Source: Bacillota bacterium
GTDB lineage: Bacteria > Bacillota > Clostridia > Oscillospirales > Acutalibacteraceae
Length of the DNA: 45,743 nucleotides
Reading direction: 5' to 3'
Assembly: GCA_029005175.1 (NCBI GenBank)
Contig: JAQXFQ010000153.1
Coordinates: 1-45,743 of the forward strand
A program made the translations under genes and the position numbers. A model generated the notes under the pieces. That model had not been told where the DNA came from. It did no database searches and worked only from the letters and a program-made list of their open reading frames with translations. Positions 1-8,339 of this stretch are shown here, in pieces; the stretch's first letter is position 1, and every line of letters begins with the position of its first letter.

Positions 1-627
1 CATGCATTTGATGCCGCGCTTTTCGGCTTCGGCGGCGACCAGCTTAAGCATAGGCTTGGGTCCGCATGCATATACGGCGTCGCAGGGAGCCTCGTCAAGC
101 CGAGCCGCAAGAAGCTGAGTGACAAAGCCGTGATGACCGAACGAGCCGTCGTCTGTGGCAATGCGTACATCTGCGCCGTTTGCGCGGAAATCATCGGCGA
201 GAATCATTGCGTCTTTATTGCGGAAGCCGAGCAGTGCAGTTGCATTTGCGCCATAGGGAGCGGACGCGCCGAGCATGGGGGGCACTCCGATGCCGCCGCC
301 CACAAACACCGCCTTTTCATCGGGGTTAATGTCAAAGCCGTTGCCGAGCGGCGCGAGAATATCAAGGCAGTCGCCCTCATTCTTTTTGGATATGATTTCG
401 GTACCTTCGCCGCGTATCTCAAAGACGAATCGGACAGTGCCGTTTTCTTTGCTGAACTCACAAATTGAAATCGGGCGGCGCAGTGTCTTGCCGTCGGCGA
501 GCAGGTTGGCGAACTGACCGGGGCGCATGGTCTGCACGGCACGTTCAGACTTTACCGTGAAGCTGAAGGTTGTCTTGTTGAGCTGTTCCTTTTTGATGAT
601 AGGGCAAAGCTCCTGGGTATATTTCAT
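1..627 (-). CDS. pyrK: Dihydroorotate dehydrogenase electron transfer subunit (PyrK), C-terminus truncated by window edge
   Basis: Translating the minus strand from the ATG at 627 gives MKYTQELCPIIKKEQLNKTTFSFTVKSE..MRPGQFANLL..LRRPISICEF..LGNGFDI..VFVGGGIGVPPML..CDAVYACGPKPML, typical of PyrK-type ferredoxin reductases. The frame is open to base 1. The listed ORFs here are shadow frames. Confidence 0.9.
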   Translation of the reverse strand, partial: MKYTQELCPIIKKEQLNKTTFSFTVKSERAVQTMRPGQFANLLADGKTLRRPISICEFSKENGTVRFVFEIRGEGTEIISKKNEGDCLDILAPLGNGFDINPDEKAVFVGGGIGVPPMLGASAPYGANATALLGFRNKDAMILADDFRANGADVRIATDDGSFGHHGFVTQLLAARLDEAPCDAVYACGPKPMLKLVAAEAEKRGIKCM

Positions 628-796
628 CAGAAAATAACTCCTTTCGGTCGATTAAATATCATATAAATTTTATCATTATATAGGAACAATGTCAAATAAA
701 TATTATCTGACAAAATAAAATCTATTGCATGACAGGGTGTATTTGTGGTATTGTGTATGTTATAAGAACTAACTTTCAGCGGGGGGATTTTACAAG

Positions 797-1816
797 ATGG
801 AAAATCAGCGAGTCAGGATTGCGGATATTGCAGAGGAATTGGGGCTTAGCACGGCAACCGTTTCCAATGTGATACACGGCCGCACAAATAAGGTTTCAGC
901 CGAAACGGTAAAGCGCGTTCAGCAGCTCATTGAGGAGCGGCAGTATATACCCAGCATGGCAGGAATGCTGCTGGCGAGAAACGATTCAAAAATTATAGGT
1001 GTTATGATAAACAATCACACGAAATATGAGCGGCGCGTATTGCAGGATCCTTTTATATCGGCGGCGGTGGATTATCTTTCGGAGGAGATAGAGAAATCCG
1101 GCTATTTCATGATGATCAAGACAACGAGCGACTGTCGTGATATAATCAGATTTGCGTCCATGTGGAATATGGTCGGGGCGATAATGGTGGGCTTCTGCGG
1201 CGAGGATTATGAATATCTGCGCAGTCAGCTTCACATTCCGATGGTTGTGTATGACGGATATTTTGACAAAATCGAGCGCTATGCCAACGTAACTGTGGAC
1301 GATTTTGACGGCGGAATGCAGATGGGAAAATATCTGATAGGCAAAGGGCACAGAAAAATCCTCTGCATTGCCGACAACGATATATGTATGGACAATAAGC
1401 GTTATATGGGATTGGCGTCGGCATCCGGGCAATGCGGCGGGGTACAGGTGAATAGAATGCTGGTGCCCATGAAAAGGTCAGAACGTGAGGTATATTACAC
1501 AGGGCATCTGGAGAAAATAATGTCTTATTCGGCAGTATTTGCGGTGTCGGATGTGTATGCGGCTGAGCTTATAGGATTTTTGTCATCTCATGGAATAAGA
1601 GTTCCGCAGGATATTTCGGTAGCCGGTTTTGACGACAGCCCGATATGCGGAATGATAACGCCGAAGCTTACCACGATACATCAGGACAACCAAACGCGCG
1701 CCCGTGCTGCCGTTGAATTGCTGCTGTATCAGAAAGAGCATCCCGATTCGCATCAAAACCGAATTCTGCCTGTGTATCTGGTAGAACGGGAAAGTGTACA
1801 GAATTTACAAAGATGA
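797..1816 (+). CDS. LacI/PurR-family transcriptional regulator
   Basis: N-terminal RIADIAEELGLSTATVSNVIHGRTNKVSAETVKRV HTH plus periplasmic-binding-like domain (VAGFDDSPICGMITPKLTTIHQD). Confidence 0.93.
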   Translation: MENQRVRIADIAEELGLSTATVSNVIHGRTNKVSAETVKRVQQLIEERQYIPSMAGMLLARNDSKIIGVMINNHTKYERRVLQDPFISAAVDYLSEEIEKSGYFMMIKTTSDCRDIIRFASMWNMVGAIMVGFCGEDYEYLRSQLHIPMVVYDGYFDKIERYANVTVDDFDGGMQMGKYLIGKGHRKILCIADNDICMDNKRYMGLASASGQCGGVQVNRMLVPMKRSEREVYYTGHLEKIMSYSAVFAVSDVYAAELIGFLSSHGIRVPQDISVAGFDDSPICGMITPKLTTIHQDNQTRARAAVELLLYQKEHPDSHQNRILPVYLVERESVQNLQR

Positions 1817-1946
1817 GTTTACTTTTTTGGTCGTAGGTTACGCGATTAACCTTTGCTTTTTGCGAGATAATGGAATACAATTTTATTGTCGGATAAAGCT
1901 TTGACGATATGATTTATTTTCAAAAATAAATAAGGATGATTGCATT

Positions 1947-3278
1947 ATGAATTTTCGCAAAACTGTATTTCAAATCGCCCTGCCTATAACTGTACAAAGC
2001 CTGGTGCAGGCCTCGTTCAGCGTAATCGACCAAATCATGACCGGACAGCTCGGAAGCGTCAGCGTTGCCGCAATCGGATTGGGCGGTAAATTTTCGTCGC
2101 TGTTTTCGGTGGTTGTAGCTGCGATAGCAACTGTGGCCGGCATAGTGTTTGCACAATATATCGGCAGTGGCGACAAAAACGGCGTGAGCAGGATGTTCAC
2201 GATAAATACCGCCGTGATTTCGGCTATTTCAATTGTGTTTCAAATTTTCAGTATGGCGATTCCGTTTGGAATTATGTCGCTGTATTCCAAGGAAACAGCC
2301 ACGATTGCTGTGGCAGGAGGGTATTTGTTTATCATAGCGATTGGATTCCTTCCGCAGGCGCTTTCTCTGCTGATGTCGTCACTTTTCCGCTGTCAGGGCA
2401 ACGCAAGCTTTCCGCTTTTTGCGAGCTTGGCGGCGGCGGTGATAAACACGGCTCTGAATTACATTTTGATTTTCGGTCACATGGGCATGCCGAGGCTGGG
2501 CGTTGACGGCGCGGCAATAGCTACTACCGTTGCCCGCTTTGCCGAATTTCTGATTCTGGCGATTTTTATGCTTCGTAAAATTGCACGCTCTGAATTCAGC
2601 CTTAAATTTACACGCGGCCAAAAGAGCGGCGAATTTAAAATGTTTATTTGCATTTTGCTGCCTATGCTTGCCACCGAATTTTTGTGGAGCCTGGGCGAGA
2701 ATGTTTATGCCGTGATATACGGGCGCATGGGAACGGATGAATGTGCGGCTATGACACTTACCAATCCGATTCAGTCGCTGATGATAGGCGCTATGACTGG
2801 CTTATCTGCCGCATCGGGCATAATTATCGGCAGACTGCTGGGCGAGGGCAATGAAGCTGAAGCCTACGCAAATTCCAAGAAATTTATCAAATACGGTTTT
2901 ATCGGCTCCATCGCACTGTCGGCAGTTCTGCTGCTGTCAAGATCATTGTATGTGGAAATTTTCAATGTGAATGAAAATGTAAAGAACCTCACCTGTTTAA
3001 TTTTGATTGCATATGCTATAATTGCGCCGATCAAGGTCGAAAATATGATTCTCGGCGGCGGAATTGTCCGAAGCGGCGGCAAGACAAAATATATCATGGC
3101 AGTGGATATAATAGGCACATGGGGCTTCGGCGTCCCGCTGGGTCTGATTTCCGCATTCGTTCTGCACCTCCCGATTTACGCTGTATATTTTATACTTTCG
3201 CTGGAGGAGTGCGTGAGATTTGCTATTACGCTTTGGATTTTCAAGAGAAAGAAATGGATGAACAATCTGGCGGCTTGA
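1947..3278 (+). CDS. MATE family efflux transporter
   Basis: Polytopic 443-aa protein with N-terminal FRKTVFQIALPITVQSLVQASFSVIDQIMTGQLG..IGLGGKF, typical MATE. Confidence 0.92.
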   Translation: MNFRKTVFQIALPITVQSLVQASFSVIDQIMTGQLGSVSVAAIGLGGKFSSLFSVVVAAIATVAGIVFAQYIGSGDKNGVSRMFTINTAVISAISIVFQIFSMAIPFGIMSLYSKETATIAVAGGYLFIIAIGFLPQALSLLMSSLFRCQGNASFPLFASLAAAVINTALNYILIFGHMGMPRLGVDGAAIATTVARFAEFLILAIFMLRKIARSEFSLKFTRGQKSGEFKMFICILLPMLATEFLWSLGENVYAVIYGRMGTDECAAMTLTNPIQSLMIGAMTGLSAASGIIIGRLLGEGNEAEAYANSKKFIKYGFIGSIALSAVLLLSRSLYVEIFNVNENVKNLTCLILIAYAIIAPIKVENMILGGGIVRSGGKTKYIMAVDIIGTWGFGVPLGLISAFVLHLPIYAVYFILSLEECVRFAITLWIFKRKKWMNNLAA

Positions 3279-3327
3279 TTAATTTTGGTATTTCACAAGC
3301 GACAAATAAAAGCTTTAATTTAAGGGG

Positions 3328-4248
3328 ATGGATGCAATTAAAATTGACAGGCTCATAGGTATATTGTCGATACTCCTGCAGACCGACCGAGTGACCGCGC
3401 CGTACTTGGCGGAAAAATTCGAGGTGTCACGCCGCACGATAATCCGCGACATTGATACCCTCTGCCGTGCGGGAATTCCGATAGTTACCACGCAGGGCAC
3501 GGGCGGCGGCATTTCGATAATGTCGGGCTATAAAATCGACCGCGCGTTGCTCACCTCCGCAGACATGCAGGCGATTCTGGCGGGTCTGCGGAGTTTGGAC
3601 AGCGTGAGCGGCACAAACAGATACCGTCAGCTAATGGATAAGCTGGCGGTGGAAAACTCACATTTTCTGCCTTCAAGCAATCACATAATGATTGACCTTT
3701 CATCGTGGCATAAATCTACCCTCGCTCCTAAAATCGAGCTTATCCAGTCGGCGATTGAGGCGGGGCGCAAAATAAGCTTTCGATATTATGCTCCCAACGG
3801 CGAGAGTTTGCGTACTATTGAGCCGTATCTGCTGATTTTTCAGTGGTCTTCGTGGTATGTGTGGGGATATTGCGGCGAGCGGCAGGATTATCGGCTCTTC
3901 AAGCTGAACAGATTGACCGAGCTGAAATGTAACGATGAGAAATTCGACAAGCGGCAGTATTCCGCACCGAATTTCTCCGAGTGGCGCGATACAGGGGAGA
4001 GCGTCAAGGTAAAGGCGCGGCTGGCTTCGTCTGAAAAGTGGCGGCTGATTGAGGAATTCGGTGTGGAATATTTTGAGGAGCAGCCCGACGGCAGCTTGAT
4101 TTTTGAGTTTGAATTTTGGGAGGAAAGCAGCGCACTTCGCTGCATGCTATCCTTCGGCAGAGGCGCAGAAATATTGGAGCCGCAGGAATTGCGTACTAAA
4201 ATCGCACAGCTTACCGCAGAAATAAATAAAAAATATTCTCAAACATGA
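3328..4248 (+). CDS. YafY-type HTH/WYL-domain transcriptional regulator
   Basis: HTH_11 start (RLIGILSILLQTDRVTAPYLAEKFEVSRRTIIRDID) and WYL-like region (KISFRYYAPNGESLRTIEPYLLIFQWSSWYVWGYC). Confidence 0.92.
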   Translation: MDAIKIDRLIGILSILLQTDRVTAPYLAEKFEVSRRTIIRDIDTLCRAGIPIVTTQGTGGGISIMSGYKIDRALLTSADMQAILAGLRSLDSVSGTNRYRQLMDKLAVENSHFLPSSNHIMIDLSSWHKSTLAPKIELIQSAIEAGRKISFRYYAPNGESLRTIEPYLLIFQWSSWYVWGYCGERQDYRLFKLNRLTELKCNDEKFDKRQYSAPNFSEWRDTGESVKVKARLASSEKWRLIEEFGVEYFEEQPDGSLIFEFEFWEESSALRCMLSFGRGAEILEPQELRTKIAQLTAEINKKYSQT

Positions 4249-4337
4249 CATACATATGTCGTGTTGAGTGTATTATCATGTGATTACAACAATGATTCGC
4301 GAATTTGTTGAGGAATACAATAAAATGAGGTAATAAC

Positions 4338-4793
4338 ATGAATTACGAAATTGTAGAACTGAATGAAATGACCGTGGCGGGCATATCCGCGCGCACAAAC
4401 AACAATTCTCCCGAAATGCATGCCGTTATCGGAGGCTTGTGGAATGACTTTTACGGCAAGGGCATTTATGAAGCTATCCCGGATAAGGTCAGCGGCAAGG
4501 CGATAGAAATCTACACCGACTATGATAATGACGAAAATGCGGATTATACCGTAATGGTGGCATGCGAAACAGAAAATAAGGCGGCTTTGCCTGAGGGGAT
4601 GCACAGAAGAGTTATCCCTGCCGGCAGATATGCAAAGTTTGTGGTCAGGGGAAATATGGTCACGGCGTGTATGGAATTTTGGCAGGAATTGTGGAGCATG
4701 GATCTGCCGCGTTCGTTCGTGTGCGATTTTGAGGAGTACCAAAACAGCGATCGGGACAACTGCGAGATACATATGTATATTGGACTAAAGTAA
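4338..4793 (+). CDS. GyrI-like/AraC effector-binding domain protein
   Basis: MNYEIVELNEMTVAGISARTNN..GLWNDFYGKGIYEAIPDK..YTVMVACETE..IPAGRYAKFVVRG resembles GyrI-like small-molecule-binding proteins. Confidence 0.8.
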   Translation: MNYEIVELNEMTVAGISARTNNNSPEMHAVIGGLWNDFYGKGIYEAIPDKVSGKAIEIYTDYDNDENADYTVMVACETENKAALPEGMHRRVIPAGRYAKFVVRGNMVTACMEFWQELWSMDLPRSFVCDFEEYQNSDRDNCEIHMYIGLK

Positions 4794-4838
4794 AAATAGA
4801 CTGAGCTGCTTGAAATAAAACAGCTCAGTCTATTTTTG
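4792..4838 (+). terminator. Intrinsic terminator after the GyrI-like gene
   Basis: aaaaatagactgagctg..cagctcagtctattttt, long inverted repeat with T run. Confidence 0.85.
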
Positions 4839-4843
4839 AATGC

Positions 4844-5043
4844 AAAAAAAATTCCCGCCCGACCGTAATGTGCTTTAGATAACCTGCTACTAAAAGTAAC
4901 AGGTGGGTGCCATCCCAACGGCTTCACGCTCCCTGCTTCCGTACTCAGTTCAAGACTGCGGGAGGTCTGCAATCCACCGTCGGAGTGCTGGCTCCCGGGG
5001 ATAAGTTTGTAGGGTTATAAAAGCACAGTCCGCGAATCGGGCA
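4844..5043 (-). ncRNA. ssrS: Probable 6S RNA
   Basis: Minus-strand RNA ~200 nt: closing stem GCCCGA/TCGGGC and GTGCTTT..ATAACC/GGTTAT..AAAGCAC, a bubble with a side hairpin (CCTGTTAC/GTAGCAGG), then a long imperfect rod (GGGAGCC/GGCACCC, TCC-GACGG/CCGTT-GGGA, CTCCC/GGGAG), ending in an 8-T run. Adjacent to a DUF1292/YrzB-like gene. Confidence 0.72.
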
Positions 5044-5096
5044 GAAATATATTTGATTTTTGCTGACAATATTAATTATATGCAGATTTCAGGAAA

Positions 5097-5432
5097 TTAT
5101 AACTCCTCAGTTTCATAAAGCTCGTCAAATCTTTCCTGAAAAACGTCGGCCAAAGCTTCGAGCAGCTCTTCGTCCTCAATTTCGGCAAGTTCTTCTTCAC
5201 CGTCGACATCGACTACCTGAAGAATAATGTATTCACCCACGCCGGAATCCTCGTCAAAGGAGGCAAGCGGCAGCAAGGCGACGAATCTGCCTTCGTCTGT
5301 TTCGATAGCATCAAGAACCTCAAACTCGGACATGCGGCCTTCATCGTCAATCAAAGTGATAATGTCTTCGTTTTCTTCATTTACTACATCGTTTGAATTA
5401 ATGTTATCGCTCATTTGTAAGTTCATCTCCAA
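5097..5432 (-). CDS. DUF1292 (YrzB/UPF0473-like) acidic protein
   Basis: DIITLIDDEGRMSEFEVLDAIETDEGRFVALLPLASFDEDSGVGEYIILQVVDVDGEEELAEIEDEELLEALADVFQERFDEL is a characteristic DUF1292 pattern. Confidence 0.88.
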   Translation of the reverse strand: MEMNLQMSDNINSNDVVNEENEDIITLIDDEGRMSEFEVLDAIETDEGRFVALLPLASFDEDSGVGEYIILQVVDVDGEEELAEIEDEELLEALADVFQERFDELYETEEL

Positions 5433-5618
5433 TTATGCGGGGCAATAAAATATATCGTGAGATGAAATATTTTAGAATTGCCGATAATAATTGATAACTG
5501 ATAATTACGTTGGTCATCAACTGTTATGTATTGTACATGTTTTTTTTCAATTAGTCAATAGGAATTTTCATGTATTTTAAAATAAATAATTTTTTTCAAG
5601 AAAATTAGAAAAAACTAT

Positions 5619-5648
5619 TGACAAATGCACAAAGATGTGTTATATTAT
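5619..5648 (+). promoter_or_regulatory. Sigma-A-type promoter of the gene-free transcription unit
   Basis: TTGACA (5619-5624) and TATATT/TATTAT (5641-5648), spacing 16-18. Confidence 0.7.
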
Positions 5649-5654
5649 AGTTGA

Positions 5655-6843
5655 GCTTAGGAAAGCGAAGATAAAAAAGGAAAAAACGAACAGAAAAAGT
5701 AAATCGTAAAAAATTAAAGTAGATCAAAATCTTGATTGAAAAAAAGATTGAAAAAGTAAGTCGTTTGAAATCCGAAACATATGGGAAAAACCTTAGATGA
5801 GTCGGGTTGATTCCTTAAAAGTAAACGCTTGAATAAGCAAATATAAAAAAGAATGGAGTGTTGCCGATGCACGATTTAGAAGCCTCACAAAACATCGGAT
5901 TCGGCGCACATGAGATTGAAACAAAGTAAATCAATAGGGCATTATAAACGCCAAGAGTTTTCGCAGCAAACAATCCGAAATGCTAATGAGCATTGAAGCA
6001 GATTGGTTTATGCACGGTGAAAACCTGCGTAATGAATTGAAGTGAAAATGCCTGAGGTTGAAAAACGTCAATCCGTGGGCATCGGATATATTTGAGAAAG
6101 TTAAAAAACGATTGTGAATTATTGAATAATAATTTTACCGATTGAACTCCATTAATTGAAATGGACTTGAAGCCTCGCAAGACACATAAAAATTGCCGCG
6201 AAAAAGCGACCGCCGGTAAGCAGGACGCAAGTGAATGTGATATGTAAATGATAAGAAACAGATGACGAAAAACATTCTAGCAAAATCGAAAAAATGCAGG
6301 ATGCCCGTTGCAAGGCGGTGATAGCTGACCGCTGTAAATGCAAATAGTCATTAGTATTGTGTAAGGCAAACATTATGTGTATATTGATTAATTCGTTGTG
6401 TTTCGTAAGAAAAAGCGAACAACGCAAGTAAGACGAAAACAATGTTGAATATAGAATCAGAGTACCAAAAAGGTGCAAGTGTGATAAAGCGAGCTTAAAC
6501 CGATGTAAAATTGATTAAGAGGCGCAAAGCTTTAACGATACATTGCGATGTTCTTCAAAACAGCAATGAAATGTACGGCTAAAAGGTGCAGTCCAATGAA
6601 AAGTTAAATTATCACCGATAATCATGCAATAATAATTCAAAGGGCGTGAACTTGAGATGAAAAAGTTTATGAAAATCCTGAGAATTTAGATGGTAAAGGG
6701 TGAGTCCAAAGTACAGTTTAATTTAACAAAAAGCGGATGCTCGAAAGAAATCCGCACAAGAAATGAAAAAAGAATAGCCACAGCGGCATAAAGCTGATTG
6801 CAGCACCGATGTTCAAAAGAGAATGTCGGTGCTTTGCTTTTTT
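5655..6843 (+). ncRNA. Candidate large non-coding RNA (~1.19 kb), family not recognised
   Basis: Bounded by a promoter (5619-5648) and intrinsic terminator (6803-6844). No plus-strand ORF of 60 aa or more is listed. Strongly A/G-rich with stops in all frames and many short stem-loops. Confidence 0.55.
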
Positions 6844-6844
6844 A
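6803..6844 (+). terminator. Intrinsic terminator
   Basis: gcaccgatgttc-aaaaga-gaatgtcggtgc followed by tttgctttttta. Confidence 0.88.
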
Positions 6845-6970
6845 TTTAATTCAGTATAAATTTAATGCAAAAATATTGTCAAATTTATTTGATAAAGGTA
6901 TGGACGAATAGAGAAACTTAATGTATAATATTACTTAATATAATATTTGTGATTTTTAGGGGGAAATGCA

Positions 6971-8263
6971 TTGTTGATTCCAAATTGGCTTACAATTTTA
7001 ATAATTCTCGTGATATTTGCCGCTGTTATGGTCTTGCTTGAACTTTTCAGAAGCAAATATGTTCTGTCCACTACGCATAAGGCCGTTACGGTTACAGGAT
7101 TGTCCAAGGTGCTGGACGGAATGAAATTTGTCGTTATCGGAGATTTGCACAGCGTGAGTTTCGGCGAAAAAAATTCCGAGCTTGCCAGAAAAATAAAGAG
7201 GGAAAAGCCGGATTATATTTTGTTTACAGGCAATATGGGTGATGCAAAGTCGATGCAGGTGGATGCGTTTTATGATTTCCTTGATGCAATAGGTCGGGAT
7301 ATTCCTGTCGTGATGGTTCCGGGCTGTGATGATTTGCGTCTGGGCAACGGTACACTGCACAAGAATTTTGTCAAGTCGGTTACAGAGGCGGGGGGAATTA
7401 TTTTGAATAATTCCAGAGCCGAAATAAATGTCGGCGGCGAGAAAATATATATCTACGGCTTTTGTCCTGAGCTTCGCAAGGACGACAGCAAACCCTCGAG
7501 TGAATGGAAGTTTCGCAAGGTGCGCACTGAGGACGTGTCAAACGCACTCGGTGTATGTCCAAAGGACGCTACAGTTATATTGATTACCAACTATGCAAAT
7601 GGTTTTGAAGCCTATTCGCGCTGGGGCGCCTCGTTGGTACTGGCGGGAGGTACTCACGGCGGCTACTACAGGATACCTGTAATAGACAGATTCGTAAGGA
7701 ACAAGGCATTTGTTTACACCGGCGGCGAGTACCGTTTATCGAGATGCAAGATGTATGTAACCCGAGGCCTTGGCACTTCGGGCAAAGTTAGATTTAATAA
7801 CCCTCCTGAAATTGCGGTGCTCAGCTTAGTTCGTCCGAATAGCCCTCTTTTGCGCACTATGCCTGTAAATCAGGAAAGTATTTACGACATGTTTTCATAT
7901 TGGTTCAGGTCTGAAAGCAGAGCTGTTTTGGAGCTTTTAAACGAGCGAACCGACTCATTGCGCGACTGGTGGGCATCCGTGACCAAAAAGGAACAGTCGG
8001 TTTATGCAAAGCGCGGCAATGAAAAGCGAGATGGTAATCTCTATCTTTCACCGCAGGAGCGAGCCAAAGAAAATGCAAAGCGTGTGATGAAAAGCGAGGA
8101 AGGTAAGCCTGTTCGCAGAGTTTCCAGAGTGAAAACCCGCTCGGAATACATACGTGAAATTCAAGCTGAATCGGAAGAATCCGAGAAAGTTCATTCCTAC
8201 GATAAATTCAAGTCCGCTGAAGAAATTGACAAAATTAAAGTGTTCAGCGATATTCACATCTGA
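6971..8263 (+). CDS. Membrane-anchored metallophosphoesterase with a long charged C-terminal extension
   Basis: N-terminal TM, then GLSKVLDGMKFVVIGDLHSVSFG, FTGNMGDAKS, VPGCDD, AGGTHGGYYRIP: YaeI/YkuE-like motif order. Confidence 0.8.
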   Translation: MLIPNWLTILIILVIFAAVMVLLELFRSKYVLSTTHKAVTVTGLSKVLDGMKFVVIGDLHSVSFGEKNSELARKIKREKPDYILFTGNMGDAKSMQVDAFYDFLDAIGRDIPVVMVPGCDDLRLGNGTLHKNFVKSVTEAGGIILNNSRAEINVGGEKIYIYGFCPELRKDDSKPSSEWKFRKVRTEDVSNALGVCPKDATVILITNYANGFEAYSRWGASLVLAGGTHGGYYRIPVIDRFVRNKAFVYTGGEYRLSRCKMYVTRGLGTSGKVRFNNPPEIAVLSLVRPNSPLLRTMPVNQESIYDMFSYWFRSESRAVLELLNERTDSLRDWWASVTKKEQSVYAKRGNEKRDGNLYLSPQERAKENAKRVMKSEEGKPVRRVSRVKTRSEYIREIQAESEESEKVHSYDKFKSAEEIDKIKVFSDIHI

Positions 8264-8266
8264 CAA

Positions 8267-8309
8267 TAAAACAGGCGGATAACAGTTATTGCAATCCGCC
8301 TGTTTTCGT
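8267..8309 (+). terminator. Intrinsic terminator
   Basis: aaaacaggcggat..atccgcctgtttt. Confidence 0.85.
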
Positions 8310-8339
8310 ATACATATTTGAACAAGGATGGTGGCTTTT

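Noticed and set aside
204-542. Minus ORF 204..542 and plus ORFs 130..468 and 275..517
   Set aside because: Out-of-frame with the well-supported pyrK reading frame on the minus strand.
4544-4972. 142-aa minus-strand ORF 4544..4972
   Set aside because: Antisense to the GyrI-like gene, crosses a strong terminator and overlaps the probable 6S RNA.
5983-6478. Minus-strand ORFs 5983..6180 and 6152..6478 as genes in the 5.6-6.8 kb gap
   Set aside because: Low-complexity F/S/L/I/H/C-rich translations expected from the complement of purine-rich DNA; they oppose the promoter/terminator orientation and have no recognisable domain.
5650-6840. The gap as a recoded (stop-readthrough) gene or pseudogene
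   Set aside because: Reading through stops in the frame of the 20-aa ORF gave no recognisable domain and stops are dense throughout; neighbouring genes use the standard code. A decayed gene cannot be fully excluded without homologs.
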